In this document: one piece after another, positions 50,622 through 60,274 of the stretch
Layout of the letters: each line of letters starts with the position of its first letter
Position numbering within the stretch: position 1 is the first letter of the stretch
NCBI RefSeq assembly: GCF_900183385.1
Contig: NZ_FXUT01000001.1
Span: 248,001 to 312,000 of the forward strand
Length of the DNA: 64,000 nucleotides
Origin: Listeria costaricensis
Lineage (GTDB): Bacteria > Bacillota > Bacilli > Lactobacillales > Listeriaceae
Direction: 5' to 3'
Notes under the pieces: generated by a model
What the model saw: only the letters and a program-made list of their open reading frames with translations
Database searches by the model: none
Told to the model about the DNA's origin: nothing
Translations under genes and position numbers: made by a program

Positions 50622-51546
50622 TTTGTTTCAACTCGCGAATGACTTTTTCAGCACCGGAAGCCAGTAACTCCTCCGCAGCCAAAACGCCAACTTGTTCTGG
50701 ATCACTGCCAATCTTGATTGTTCGATAAAACGTGCCACTTTCTGGTTCTGCTACCATTCCGCGAAGTCGCACCTGAGTATCATGTTTTTCAGCAAACCCC
50801 GCTAATGGTATTTCGCATCCACCGTCAAGTCGCTTCAAGAATGCCCGCTCGGCTCGAACGGTAAATGCGGTTTCTACGTCATGAATGGAGGCTAAAAGTT
50901 GACGAATCTCTAAATCAGTTTCTCGGCATTCTACCGCCAAAGCCCCTTGTCCTACTGCTGGCAGACAAATCTCAGCTGGTAAGGAAGCCCATTTTAGCTT
51001 GGCGTGATTGAGCCAGCCCATTCGTGCCAAGCCGGCCTCGGCTAACACAATTGCATCAAACGCTTCCTCATGGAGTTTTTTTAAACGCGTATCAATATTC
51101 CCTCGAATGGAGCGGATTTGAAAATCTGGTCGAAGCCTCTGAAGCTGGGCGGCTCGTCTTAAACTGCTAGTACCTATAATTGCTCCAGATGGTAGCTGAT
51201 CCCAATGGTCAACTTGATCAAATACAAGGCAGTCAAACGGTGATTCACGCTTGGGAATGGCGCCAATTGTAAGTTCCGCAGCTAACTGAGCTGGAACATC
51301 TTTCATGCTATGTACAGCAAAATCAATTTCACCTGTTTGGAGAGCCGTTTCGACTTCGCTAACAAACAGACCTTTCCCTCCTACTTTGTTCAGTGTGACA
51401 TCAAGGATTTTATCGCCTTTTGTGATGATTTCATAAATTTGAAATTCTAGTTCCGGCCGCTTCTTTTTAAGCTCTTGAATGACCCAATTTGTCTGTGTAA
51501 GTGCGAGCTTACTTTTTCGCGATCCAACGATTATCTTGCGAGACAT
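50614..51546 (-). CDS. hemC: Porphobilinogen deaminase HemC
   Basis: This 310-residue hydroxymethylbilane synthase has GSRKSKLALTQTNWV, FVSEVETALQTGEIDFAVHSMKDVP, GTSSLRRAAQL, RGNIDTRLKKL and the dipyrromethane-cofactor Cys in RLDGGCEIPLAGFA. Its start lies 38 nt inside hemA. There is no hemX between hemA and hemC, unlike in B. subtilis. Confidence 0.97.
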   Translation of the reverse strand: MSRKIIVGSRKSKLALTQTNWVIQELKKKRPELEFQIYEIITKGDKILDVTLNKVGGKGLFVSEVETALQTGEIDFAVHSMKDVPAQLAAELTIGAIPKRESPFDCLVFDQVDHWDQLPSGAIIGTSSLRRAAQLQRLRPDFQIRSIRGNIDTRLKKLHEEAFDAIVLAEAGLARMGWLNHAKLKWASLPAEICLPAVGQGALAVECRETDLEIRQLLASIHDVETAFTVRAERAFLKRLDGGCEIPLAGFAEKHDTQVRLRGMVAEPESGTFYRTIKIGSDPEQVGVLAAEELLASGAEKVIRELKQND

Positions 51547-52840
51547 CGGTTTCCCTCATTTCGATTGACGTTGTGGTTTCATCTGTCAAATTAAAAATTC
51601 GTTGAAAAATTTCGATTTCATGGGCTGCATCTTCGCGCGCCGCCATTTCTTTCACTTCTAAGATGGGCTGTTTCAAAAGCTGGTTGACAATACTTTTCAT
51701 GTGTTTCCTGATGATCACATATTCATGCTCGGTTAAACTAGGCAATTTATGAGTTAAGCTCTCCATGACTTCTTGTTGTACGGTTAAGGCGTTTGTTCTT
51801 AGCGAGTGAATCAGCGGAACAACACCCAATTGTTTTTCCCACTCAAAAAACGCCGTTGTGGCTATTTCAATTTTTTGTTCAAGCGCTTCAGTAATCCGTC
51901 TTCGTTCGGCTGTATTCGCGGATACGATACCATCTAAATCATCGAGATCATATAAAAAGACATTGGGAATTCGTGCACAAAGCGGGTCAACATTACGTGG
52001 TAAAGCAATATCAATGACGAGTAAAGGGGCTGTTCGTTTTTGAATAACCGCTTCTACCATACCCTGCGTCAATAAATAGGAATCAGCGCCACTCGAAACT
52101 AACACGATATCCGCTTCTTCTAGCTGATCTTCAAGGGCTGACAGCGGGGCAGCAACCGCTTGAAATTGACTAGCTAACTCTTCTGCTTTTTGGAAAGTTC
52201 GATTAATAATCGTTATTTTTTCAGCTGATAGCGGCGCCAAGTTTTTCAGCGCGAGCTCACTCATTTGACCAGCTCCGATCAGTAAAATAGAACGCGAGGT
52301 AATATCAGTATACAGTTTTTTAGCTATTTCAACTGCTGCATAGCTGACTGAAGCGGCATGATCATTAATTTTCGTATCATGATGAGCATTTTTGGCAAAG
52401 CGAATCGCTTCTTGAAACAATTGATTGAGTAAAGTTCCTGTTGAACCGGCTTCTTGCGCCGTTTTATATGCCTGCTTTACTTGACCTAGAATTTGCGTTT
52501 CACCTAATACCAGTGAATCGAGTCCCGTCGTTACTTTGAATAGGTGTCTGACTGCTTCTTCTTCCTCAAAAAAGTAGAGGTAAGGTTCGATTGCCTGCAT
52601 GTCTTCTTGAAACCATGTGGCTAAAAAACGCTTTAAATAATAACGACCTGTATGAAGCTGATCCACTACAGCAATGATTTCTGTCCGATTGCACGTTGAT
52701 AAAATGACATTTTCAAGTATGCTTTTTTCCTGTTGCAAGGTTGTTAAGGCTAGCAACTCTTCGGTTTCTTTAAATGCGAATTTTTCGCGGATTTTAATGG
52801 GCGCAGTTTTGTGATTGAGCCCAATGGAGAGAATATACAT
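51509..52840 (-). CDS. hemA: Glutamyl-tRNA reductase HemA
   Basis: This 443-residue enzyme reduces Glu-tRNA to glutamate-1-semialdehyde, the entry to C5 haem synthesis. Motifs are GLNHKTAPIKIREKFAF, the catalytic Cys in ILSTCNRTEI, TGLDSLVLGETQILGQVKQAY, the NADPH loop LLIGAGQMSELA and the C-terminal dimerisation helix. It is first in the operon, with GGGGG upstream of ATG and a promoter at 52870-52898. Confidence 0.97.
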   Translation of the reverse strand: MYILSIGLNHKTAPIKIREKFAFKETEELLALTTLQQEKSILENVILSTCNRTEIIAVVDQLHTGRYYLKRFLATWFQEDMQAIEPYLYFFEEEEAVRHLFKVTTGLDSLVLGETQILGQVKQAYKTAQEAGSTGTLLNQLFQEAIRFAKNAHHDTKINDHAASVSYAAVEIAKKLYTDITSRSILLIGAGQMSELALKNLAPLSAEKITIINRTFQKAEELASQFQAVAAPLSALEDQLEEADIVLVSSGADSYLLTQGMVEAVIQKRTAPLLVIDIALPRNVDPLCARIPNVFLYDLDDLDGIVSANTAERRRITEALEQKIEIATTAFFEWEKQLGVVPLIHSLRTNALTVQQEVMESLTHKLPSLTEHEYVIIRKHMKSIVNQLLKQPILEVKEMAAREDAAHEIEIFQRIFNLTDETTTSIEMRETDVSQDNRWIAKK

Positions 52841-52869
52841 CTCTAATCCCCCTTATATCAATTAGCTTT

Positions 52870-52898
52870 ATTCTATCATTTTCAAATCTGACTTCCAA
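52870..52898 (-). promoter_or_regulatory. Promoter of the hemACDBL operon
   Basis: TTGGAA (52893-52898) and TAGAAT (52870-52875) on the minus strand are 17 bp apart, about 35 bp before the ribosome site. Confidence 0.7.
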
Positions 52899-52919
52899 AT
52901 AAGCCGTTTGTGAAAATAA

Positions 52920-52962
52920 AAAAGCGCTTCTCAGGAAATGATTACCTAAAAAACACTTTTTT
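52920..52962 (-). terminator. Terminator of engB
   Basis: AAAGTG ... CGCTTT with an inner AGG/CCT forms an imperfect hairpin ending in TTTTTT on the minus strand. Confidence 0.7.
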
Positions 52963-52964
52963 TA

Positions 52965-53552
52965 TTATTGATCCATTTTAGCGCTGATCGCGTGCCAAGC
53001 TTCGTCTCTACCCATTCCTGTCTCAGAGGAGAACATGACAAAATCGTCGGTTGGATCAAAATCTAATGTTTCCCGCACTACCTTCGCATTTTTTTGCCAT
53101 TTACTTCGTGGAATTTTGTCAGCCTTTGTGGCTACTAAAATAACCGGAATCTGGTAGTATTTCAAAAATTCGTACATCATTACATCATCATTTGTTGGTT
53201 TGTGCCGTAAATCGACAATTTGGACCACTGCCCGCAGCTGTTCGCGTGACGTAATGTAGGTTTCAATCATTTCTCCCCATTTTTCGCGTTCTTTTTTGGA
53301 GACTTTGGCAAAACCATATCCTGGAACATCGACAAAGAACAACTGATTTTCAATTCGATAAAAATTGAGTGTCTGGGTCTTACCAGGCTTTTGTGAAATT
53401 CGTGCTAAGCTTTTTCGCTGGATCATCTTATTAATGAACGATGATTTTCCAACATTCGAGCGGCCGGCCAGTGCAAATTCCGGCAGTTGTTCATCTGGGT
53501 ATTGTTCTACCCATACGGCACTGATAACTAGTTCAACTTGATTTACTTTCAT
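52965..53552 (-). CDS. engB: Ribosome-biogenesis GTPase EngB (YsxC)
   Basis: This 195-residue small GTPase acts in 50S assembly. Motifs are [11 protein letters not shown] (G1), [20 protein letters not shown] (G3), ATKADKIP (G4) and FSSETG (G5). ATG 53552 follows AAGGATGG. It is a single gene between hemA and thrS. Confidence 0.96.
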   Translation of the reverse strand: MKVNQVELVISAVWVEQYPDEQLPEFALAGRSNVGKSSFINKMIQRKSLARISQKPGKTQTLNFYRIENQLFFVDVPGYGFAKVSKKEREKWGEMIETYITSREQLRAVVQIVDLRHKPTNDDVMMYEFLKYYQIPVILVATKADKIPRSKWQKNAKVVRETLDFDPTDDFVMFSSETGMGRDEAWHAISAKMDQ

Positions 53553-53669
53553 CCGTTTTGTCCATCCTTCATTTCAAATTCTCTTTTCAGTATAACGGAA
53601 GAACTGTGAAAAAGCACGAAGAAAAAGCCGCTTTGACCAAAAATAGTGGCCGAGGCGGCTTTCAACGAA

Positions 53670-55592
53670 TTAAAATTTTGTTACTTCAGCAATAATTTCT
53701 TGAATGAATTCTTGGATGCCCACTGTACGGGATTCTTTTTCTCCGTATTTACGAACATTTACTGCATCCGATGAAGCTTCCTGATCACCCAATACAAGTG
53801 CATAAGGGATTTTATGTGTTTGTGCTTCACGGATCTTATAGCCCAACTTTTCATTGCGTTCATCAATTTCTACACGGAAGCCAGCACGTTGCAGCTTATC
53901 TTGAACACTTTTAGCATACTCAAGATGAACATCTGCATTGACCGGAATGATTTCCATTTGTACGGGAGCAAGCCAAGTTGGGAAGGCCCCTTTATATTCT
54001 TCAATCAGATAGGCCACAAACCGTTCCATAGTTGAAACAACACCACGATGGATAACAACTGGGCGATGTTTGTCGCCGTCTTCCCCAATGTAAGTCAGAT
54101 CAAAGCGTTCAGGAAGTAAGAAATCAAGCTGTACAGTGGAAAGCGTTTCTTCTTTGCCAATCGCTGTTTTTACTTGAACATCCAGTTTAGGCCCATAAAA
54201 CGCTGCTTCACCTTCTGCTTCAAAGTAATCCATACCCATTTCATCCATCGCTTCTTTTAGCATGGTTTGGGCTTTTTCCCACATGGCATCATCGTCAAAA
54301 TATTTTTCGGTATTCTCTGGATCCCGGTAGCTTAAGCGGAAATTGTAATCTGTAATATTGAAATCTTTGTAAACCTCTAAAATAAGTTCAAGTACACGTT
54401 TGAACTCATCTTTGATTTGATCTGGACGAACAAACACATGCGCATCGTTAAGCGTCATGCCGCGAACACGTTGCAGACCTGAAAGCGCCCCGCTCATTTC
54501 ATAACGATGCATTAAGCCAAGCTCGGCAATTCGAATTGGTAATTCTCGGTAGCTGTGAATATCATTTTTATAAATCATCATATGATGCGGGCAGTTCATT
54601 GGGCGAAGAACTAATTCTTCATTTTCCATTTTCATCGTTGGGAACATATCTTCATGATAGTGGTCCCAGTGGCCACTTGTTTTGTAAAGTTCAACGTTCG
54701 CCATAATCGGTGTATAGACGTGATTGTAGCCAAGGCGTTCTTCTTTATCGACAATATAACGCTCGATTACGCGGCGAATCGTTGCACCCTTTGGTAGCCA
54801 AAGCGGCAATCCTTGTCCAACTTCTGGTGAATTGGCAAATAAATCGAGTTCTTTCCCTAATTTACGATGGTCACGTTCTTTAGCTTCTTCTTGCATTTTC
54901 AGAAACTCTTTTAATTGTTTTTTATCAAAGAAGGCCGTCCCATAAATCCGCTGTAGCATTTTATTATTGCTGTCCCCACGCCAGTATGCCCCTGCAACAC
55001 TTAATAATTTAAAGACTTGCAATTTACCCGTTGAAGGTACATGCACACCACGGCAAAGATCGAAAAATTCACCTTGTGTGTAAATCGTGACTGTTTCATC
55101 TTCTGGAATGGCTTCAATTAGTTCTAACTTATAAGGATCGCCTAATTTTCCAAATCGCTCTACAGCTTCTGCACGGGAAACCACTTCACGTGTTATAGGC
55201 AAATTTTCACGTACAATCGCCTGCATTTCTTTTTCAATGGCTGGGAATGCTTCCTCACTGATGGCTGTTTCTGTATCGATATCATAATAAAAACCAGTAT
55301 CAATCGCTGGACCTACGCCGAGTTTTACATCCGGATAGAGCCGTTTCAACGCTTGTGCCATCAAATGTGCTGTACTGTGCCGCAAAATTTCCAGCGCATC
55401 TGGATGATCAGGTGTTACGATTTCAATTTCTCCGTCTTCTTCAATGGGTGTTACCAAATCTACCAGTACGTGATTAATTTTGCCGGCCAAAGCTTTTTTC
55501 TTTAGGCTGGGGCTAATAGATTCCGCAATATCTGCTGTTGAAACGCCGCTTTCAAATTCTTTTACAGCGCCATCAGGAAATGTGATTTTCAT
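53670..55592 (-). CDS. thrS: Threonyl-tRNA synthetase
   Basis: This 640-residue class II synthetase has the TGS domain (1-60), the editing domain ([27 protein letters not shown]), catalytic motifs 2 and 3 (RMNCPHH-type [48 protein letters not shown]) and a C-terminal anticodon-binding domain. ATG 55592 follows AAAGGAGAAG. An upstream in-frame start lacks a ribosome site. It is controlled by a Thr T-box. Confidence 0.98.
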   Translation of the reverse strand: MKITFPDGAVKEFESGVSTADIAESISPSLKKKALAGKINHVLVDLVTPIEEDGEIEIVTPDHPDALEILRHSTAHLMAQALKRLYPDVKLGVGPAIDTGFYYDIDTETAISEEAFPAIEKEMQAIVRENLPITREVVSRAEAVERFGKLGDPYKLELIEAIPEDETVTIYTQGEFFDLCRGVHVPSTGKLQVFKLLSVAGAYWRGDSNNKMLQRIYGTAFFDKKQLKEFLKMQEEAKERDHRKLGKELDLFANSPEVGQGLPLWLPKGATIRRVIERYIVDKEERLGYNHVYTPIMANVELYKTSGHWDHYHEDMFPTMKMENEELVLRPMNCPHHMMIYKNDIHSYRELPIRIAELGLMHRYEMSGALSGLQRVRGMTLNDAHVFVRPDQIKDEFKRVLELILEVYKDFNITDYNFRLSYRDPENTEKYFDDDAMWEKAQTMLKEAMDEMGMDYFEAEGEAAFYGPKLDVQVKTAIGKEETLSTVQLDFLLPERFDLTYIGEDGDKHRPVVIHRGVVSTMERFVAYLIEEYKGAFPTWLAPVQMEIIPVNADVHLEYAKSVQDKLQRAGFRVEIDERNEKLGYKIREAQTHKIPYALVLGDQEASSDAVNVRKYGEKESRTVGIQEFIQEIIAEVTKF

Positions 55593-55639
55593 ATGATCTT
55601 CTCCTTTTATTCTAAACTTTAGCAAAAAGTGGATAAAAA

Positions 55640-55930
55640 TAAAAAAACTCGCCCCTAAAACTAGGGACGAGTATTAAATACACGCGGTTCCACCCAAGAT
55701 TTGATACACAAATTAGTGCATCCTCTTGTCACCGATAACGTAGGTGAGTCGTCTGTCATTACTAGTCCAAACGTTCCTGACAGAAGTTCAAAGGTGGTCC
55801 AAATCAAATTCAATGTGTGGAGGTTTCCAGCTACCCCTCCTTCTCTGTTCACTTGAGCTTTGAATGGTTGTCCTTATCATCACTGATTGCTTATTACTTG
55901 CATTATAAGCCCTAATATTTCATTTGGCAA
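55640..55930 (-). promoter_or_regulatory. Promoter and T-box leader of thrS
   Basis: The promoter is TTGCCA (55925-55930), 17 bp, TATAAT (55902-55907), minus strand. The T-box sequence GGTGGAACCGCGTG is at 55681-55694. The terminator ACTCGTCCCTAG / AGGGGCGAGT plus T-run is at 55639-55672. A Thr codon ACC lies in the expected specifier region (55793-55798). Confidence 0.92.
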
Positions 55931-55946
55931 GGACTTTTTCTGAAAA

Positions 55947-56873
55947 TCAGTTTAGTCGGCGATTTTTACCCTCTAATTCAACTTCCTTAGCCAGATAGCG
56001 GATTCGTTCCATCAACCGTCTCGCTTTTAATTGTTCCTCCATACCGTTTTGCGAAAACGTGAGATGTGTTTCGAGCTGTGCCATATTGTAATTGGAGGAG
56101 AAGAAAGTCGGCAGCTGTTCCTGCATGCGGTATTGAAGGATTGCACCTAAAACTTCATCTCGCGTCCAAGCCGTCATTGATTCAGCTCCGATATCATCAA
56201 GCATTAAAATTTCCGTCTCTTTGGCAAATTGAATTTTTTCTCCCACGGTGTTGTCGGAAATGGCCTGTTTGACTTCACGCATGAACTCCGGCAGGTAAAC
56301 AAGTGTGGTCGTGACGCCGCGCAAAGCCATTTCTCTGGCAATTGCACCTAGCAGATAAGACTTCCCTGTTCCAAAACTGCCATGAATGAAGAGGCCTTGC
56401 ACCATTTTTTCATGTGTGGGATCATATTGCTGCATAAATTCACTTGCTGCAACCATGGCTAAAAGGCGCGGCTGCTCATCTGTGTAAAATTCATCAAGTG
56501 ACGCCTCGACAACCTGTTTCGGCATATAAAGTGACTGAATGCGTCGTTCGATCGCACGTCTTCTATCTGATTCAATTTTCTCTGGCGTTGGATAATAGGT
56601 GACGGTCATGAACTCACCATTTAACACCAGTTTTGGGGCGTAACCAGGCATCAGAGTCACTTCATTTTCAGTGAATTTTTGATGTTGCGTCATGAATTCA
56701 TACAAATTAGAAATATTTTGATTGATCAGCTGATCGGTTATTTCTGCTTCATTTTCCTTGAGAAATTGTTGAATTGGCGGATAAGCGAGGACTTTTTCTT
56801 TTAAAGTCTGATACTCTTTTTCAAAATTACGGCCTTCAAAAAGCTGTCCCAGCGTGCGTTCGATATTATCCAT
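55947..56873 (-). CDS. dnaI: Primosomal helicase loader DnaI
   Basis: This 308-residue AAA+ protein loads the replicative helicase DnaC. The N-terminal helicase-interaction domain lacks the usual Cys/His zinc set on inspection. The ATPase has FIHGSFGTGKSYLLGAIA (Walker A), LMLDDIGAE (Walker B) and FFSSNYNMAQLETHL (sensor 1). ATG 56873 has GGTAGGTG just upstream. A GTG 9 nt earlier overlaps the dnaB stop. Confidence 0.93.
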   Translation of the reverse strand: MDNIERTLGQLFEGRNFEKEYQTLKEKVLAYPPIQQFLKENEAEITDQLINQNISNLYEFMTQHQKFTENEVTLMPGYAPKLVLNGEFMTVTYYPTPEKIESDRRRAIERRIQSLYMPKQVVEASLDEFYTDEQPRLLAMVAASEFMQQYDPTHEKMVQGLFIHGSFGTGKSYLLGAIAREMALRGVTTTLVYLPEFMREVKQAISDNTVGEKIQFAKETEILMLDDIGAESMTAWTRDEVLGAILQYRMQEQLPTFFSSNYNMAQLETHLTFSQNGMEEQLKARRLMERIRYLAKEVELEGKNRRLN

Positions 56874-56878
56874 CTCGT

Positions 56879-58276
56879 TCACCTACCTTTCTTTAGATTT
56901 TGCTTGATTTTCCGAACCTGTTCTTCCAAGGCACGTTCTTCCTCTTCTGTGATGTCGAGCTTTTTCGTTTCAATTGTTTGTTCTTGTGTTGCGCCATTTT
57001 TAAACCAGTCTGGTAATACTTCTTTGCGCCCTTTTGCAGCTTTATGATAGCCTCGTCTTGCTTTGGGTTCAGTTGTTTCCTTTTCTTTTAAAGCCTTGTA
57101 GCGTTCGTGTTCGCTAACAGCAAGTTCCATTGCTTCTTTGGCCGTTTGGATTTTTTTACGTTTCCACTGGGAAGCGATTTTTTCCATATAATTTTTATAG
57201 AGTTTGCCATCTAATTGGTTCAGCACATAATCGACTAAGACCGTCATGACAGGTTCAGGCAATTTTTGCGAAGCCATGACTTCATCAATAATCTGTAGGT
57301 CAGCCTCTGAAGCCGATCCTTCCCCAAGATCAATCAGTCGCTGCTGTGGAGAAATTTTTTCAAAATAAGCCAGCAATGGATCTGTTGATGTTTCTGCTGA
57401 AAGTGAATCCGATGTTATTTCGTTTTGCGTCACGGTTTTGGACACTAATTGAGGATAATGCTTGTTGGCCAAACGATGACTATCACGCACGATCTTGCGC
57501 AACTGGTCAATATCGATGGTTCCGTCGTTTCTGGCGGCACGATATAAAAAGCGCACCATTTCTTTTTCCGTTGTCCCGTAAATATGATGCAGCTTGCGCA
57601 TGGCCTTGATGACATCTGCTGTCACTTCTTTTCGCGCAAGCATATTAGGCGATAAAAGATCAAGTACAAGCGAAAGATCAAAGTCCTGCCCGTCTAATTC
57701 GATTGGAGCTGGTTCGCTGCCTGAAATCGGCTGTTCATCTGTTTCTTCAATCAGTACTTCCTGATTAGGTCGATAAGGGGCAAAAACGTCTTGGAAGGAA
57801 CGGGTTACTTCTTGATAATGCTCCAGCTCTATCACCTTATCAGAAAATGATTCGCGCAATCGCTGGTAAGATTTGGCGCCAATTTGGCTATATAGATAAA
57901 TATTTAAAAGGCCGTCTTGAAAAAATTGTGCAGGAGATAAAGGGGGCAATACTTCATAAAGATACTGCCGTTCATCGCCTGTTATTTTTTGATAGGATTT
58001 CAGAAGGCCCAGACCTTCAAGTTTTATGCGGGCGTCAAAAAAATCTTTGATGCCCATGTTGAGCAGGCCTAGAAGCTGCATGTGACTTTTAGGCTGGCTG
58101 CAAATCCGGTTATCTTCCACTTCTGCTACTAGCGTTGTGTAGAGCGCCAGGCAATCCGGTCCCATGAGTGGCTGATAAAGAAGCGTGACGATCCGCCGAT
58201 CATAACTGGAAATAATGCCGCTTGTTTGAATCTGATACGAATCAACCGGCTTTAATTCCATCCAAAAGTCCGTCAA
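56879..58276 (-). CDS. dnaB: Replication initiation and membrane attachment protein DnaB
   Basis: This roughly 465-residue Gram-positive DnaB (not the helicase) takes part in helicase loading with DnaD and DnaI at oriC and restart sites. The N-terminal winged-helix region (YDRRIVTLLYQPLMGPDCLALYTTL) and a DnaB/DnaD-type domain (about 330-400: VMTVLVDYVLNQLDGKLYKNYMEKIASQWKRKKIQTAKEAM) are clear, with a basic tail. The start is uncertain. TTG 58276 with AAAGGTG at normal spacing is preferred over GTG 58285. Confidence 0.93.
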   Translation of the reverse strand: MTDFWMELKPVDSYQIQTSGIISSYDRRIVTLLYQPLMGPDCLALYTTLVAEVEDNRICSQPKSHMQLLGLLNMGIKDFFDARIKLEGLGLLKSYQKITGDERQYLYEVLPPLSPAQFFQDGLLNIYLYSQIGAKSYQRLRESFSDKVIELEHYQEVTRSFQDVFAPYRPNQEVLIEETDEQPISGSEPAPIELDGQDFDLSLVLDLLSPNMLARKEVTADVIKAMRKLHHIYGTTEKEMVRFLYRAARNDGTIDIDQLRKIVRDSHRLANKHYPQLVSKTVTQNEITSDSLSAETSTDPLLAYFEKISPQQRLIDLGEGSASEADLQIIDEVMASQKLPEPVMTVLVDYVLNQLDGKLYKNYMEKIASQWKRKKIQTAKEAMELAVSEHERYKALKEKETTEPKARRGYHKAAKGRKEVLPDWFKNGATQEQTIETKKLDITEEEERALEEQVRKIKQNLKKGR

Positions 58277-58291
58277 TTGCCTCACCTTTCT

Positions 58292-58756
58292 TTACACTTT
58301 TTTATTTTTTTCCATTAGTTCTTTTAATTCATCGACAAATACATTGATATCTTTAAACTGGCGATACACGGAGGCAAAACGAACATAGGCCACTTCGTCC
58401 AAACCGGCAAGTTTGTCCATGACTTTCTCGCCAATCAAATCGGACGGCACTTCACTGTCGCCAATATTTCGCAGCTCACGTTCTACTTCTGTTACGATTT
58501 CTTCTAATTGCTCAATACTGACGGGACGCTTTTCACAAGCGCGAATCAGACCACGCCGTACTTTTTCCCGAGCAAATTCTTCTCTGGCACCATCTTTTTT
58601 CACTACAATCAGCGGGCTTTCCTCGACTTTTTCAAAGGTTGTAAACCGATAGCCGCATTCTTCACATTCACGGCGCCGACGAATAGAATTCCCGTCATCT
58701 GCTGGGCGCGAGTCGACAACACGTGTGCCGTTATATTTACAAGATGGACATTTCAT
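58292..58756 (-). CDS. nrdR: Ribonucleotide reductase repressor NrdR
   Basis: This 154-residue zinc-ribbon/ATP-cone regulator represses nrd operons. Zinc ligands are Cys3, Cys6, Cys31 and Cys34 (CPSC ... CEEC). The ATP-cone starts [23 protein letters not shown] 58756 follows CAGGAGTG. It is 15 bp upstream of dnaB, the usual Firmicutes order. Confidence 0.97.
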   Translation of the reverse strand: MKCPSCKYNGTRVVDSRPADDGNSIRRRRECEECGYRFTTFEKVEESPLIVVKKDGAREEFAREKVRRGLIRACEKRPVSIEQLEEIVTEVERELRNIGDSEVPSDLIGEKVMDKLAGLDEVAYVRFASVYRQFKDINVFVDELKELMEKNKKV

Positions 58757-58817
58757 CTCTTTCACTCCTGTCACTGAGAGGCTTTTTTCCTATTATACCA
58801 CGGCGAAAAAGGCCTGG

Positions 58818-59420
58818 CTATTGGAAGTTTTTGAACTGTTGGATCAAGTGATCGACCTGTTTTTTCGTTTTTTCTAAAGAGCCATCATTGTCAATGACAA
58901 AATCCGCACGCTGCTCCTTTTCTTCAATCGGCATTTGCGTATCGATTTTTTGAATTGCAGCTTCTGCTTGTATCCCGTCCCTTGCCATAAGCCGCTTGAT
59001 TTCTGTTTCACGGCTTGTCCGCACCACCACAATTTGATCAACGAGGGCTTCTAAATGGCTTTCGTACAAGAGCGGAATATCAAAAATGACAATCGTTTCT
59101 CCTGCTTCAAAAAGGGCTTCTCGTTCTTTTAACATGTAGGCTTTTACTTTTGGATGGACTATTTGGTTAAGGAGCGTTCGTTTTTCAGCATCCTCAAAGA
59201 TGATTTTCCCGAGCTTGCCTCGATTTAATTCCCCTTCTTTTGTTAAAACCGTTTCGCCAAAATGTTGACGGATTTCTTCCAATCCGGCTGTTCCTTTTTC
59301 CACCACTTTCCGTGCGGCAATATCTGCATCTACAACTGCAAAGCCAGCTTCTTTCAGCCACTGACTAACGGTGGATTTTCCAGTAGCAATCGAACCGGTC
59401 AGCCCAATCGTTCGCTTCAT
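58818..59420 (-). CDS. coaE: Dephospho-CoA kinase
   Basis: This 200-residue kinase performs the last step of coenzyme A synthesis. P-loop GLTGSIATGKSTVSQWL, DADIAAR, HPKVKAYM and DIPLLYES are all present. It lies between mutM and nrdR in the polA run. Confidence 0.96.
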   Translation of the reverse strand: MKRTIGLTGSIATGKSTVSQWLKEAGFAVVDADIAARKVVEKGTAGLEEIRQHFGETVLTKEGELNRGKLGKIIFEDAEKRTLLNQIVHPKVKAYMLKEREALFEAGETIVIFDIPLLYESHLEALVDQIVVVRTSRETEIKRLMARDGIQAEAAIQKIDTQMPIEEKEQRADFVIDNDGSLEKTKKQVDHLIQQFKNFQ

Positions 59421-59435
59421 TCGTCTTCACCTACT

Positions 59436-60257
59436 CTACTTCTGGCAGTTCGGGCAAAAATGTGTGCCTCTGCCATTTAATTTGATTTTTTCGATGGTGG
59501 TTCCACAGATCGGACAAGGCTCGCCTGCGTGGCCGTAAACTAACAGCTTCTCTTGGAATTGCCCAAGCTTCCCTTGCGAGTTCACATAGGTGCGAATCGT
59601 TGAGCCGCCAAGTGCAACAGCCTCGCGGAGAACATTTTTAGTTTCCTTGTAAATGCGTGTGATTTCAGAATCGGAGAGCGTGGATCCTGCCCGTTCTGGC
59701 CGAACTTTGGCACGAAAAAGAATTTCATCTGCATAAATATTTCCGATACCTGCAACCAGTCGCTGATCCAGCAGAGCGGTTTTCACAGCACGGCTCGTTC
59801 GTTTCAATTTTTCTGCAAAGGGTGGCAGTGTGAAGAGCTCGCTTAGGGGTTCTGGTCCAAGCTTTTGAATCGATTTTGTTTCTTCTTCGCCTTTTTTATG
59901 CGTGATTTCCATTGTGCCAAACTTGCGGACATCTAGAAATCTTAGTTCGGTGTGATCGGTAAAATGAAAGATGATATGTGTGTGTTTGCTCACTTCATCC
60001 TGCTCATTTAGCAACCGAAACTTTCCTTCCATTCGTAAATGAGCAAGGAGTGTGCAATGTGTGAGATCGAGTAGCAGAAATTTACCGCGGCGGCGAACTT
60101 CCTCAATCGTTTGACCGATCAGGGTGTGCACAAATTCATCCGGTTCCATTCCATGAATCATTTTTGGTACTTGAACGATTACTTGATCGATGGTTTTTCC
60201 GGGAACCAGCTCTTCCAATGTTTGACGGACATTTTCTACTTCTGGCAATTCTGGCAT
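59436..60257 (-). CDS. mutM: Formamidopyrimidine-DNA glycosylase MutM
   Basis: This 273-residue base-excision enzyme removes 8-oxoguanine. The catalytic N-terminus is MPELPEVENV (Pro2, Glu3). Further parts are LLDQRLVAGIGNIYADEILFRA (H2TH) and the C-terminal zinc finger CPICGTTIEKIKLNGRGTHFCPNC. ATG 60257 follows AAAGGAAG. Starting earlier would bury the catalytic Pro2, which rules that out. It lies 17 bp after polA. Confidence 0.97.
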   Translation of the reverse strand: MPELPEVENVRQTLEELVPGKTIDQVIVQVPKMIHGMEPDEFVHTLIGQTIEEVRRRGKFLLLDLTHCTLLAHLRMEGKFRLLNEQDEVSKHTHIIFHFTDHTELRFLDVRKFGTMEITHKKGEEETKSIQKLGPEPLSELFTLPPFAEKLKRTSRAVKTALLDQRLVAGIGNIYADEILFRAKVRPERAGSTLSDSEITRIYKETKNVLREAVALGGSTIRTYVNSQGKLGQFQEKLLVYGHAGEPCPICGTTIEKIKLNGRGTHFCPNCQK

Positions 60258-60274
60258 GCGACTTCTTCCTTTCT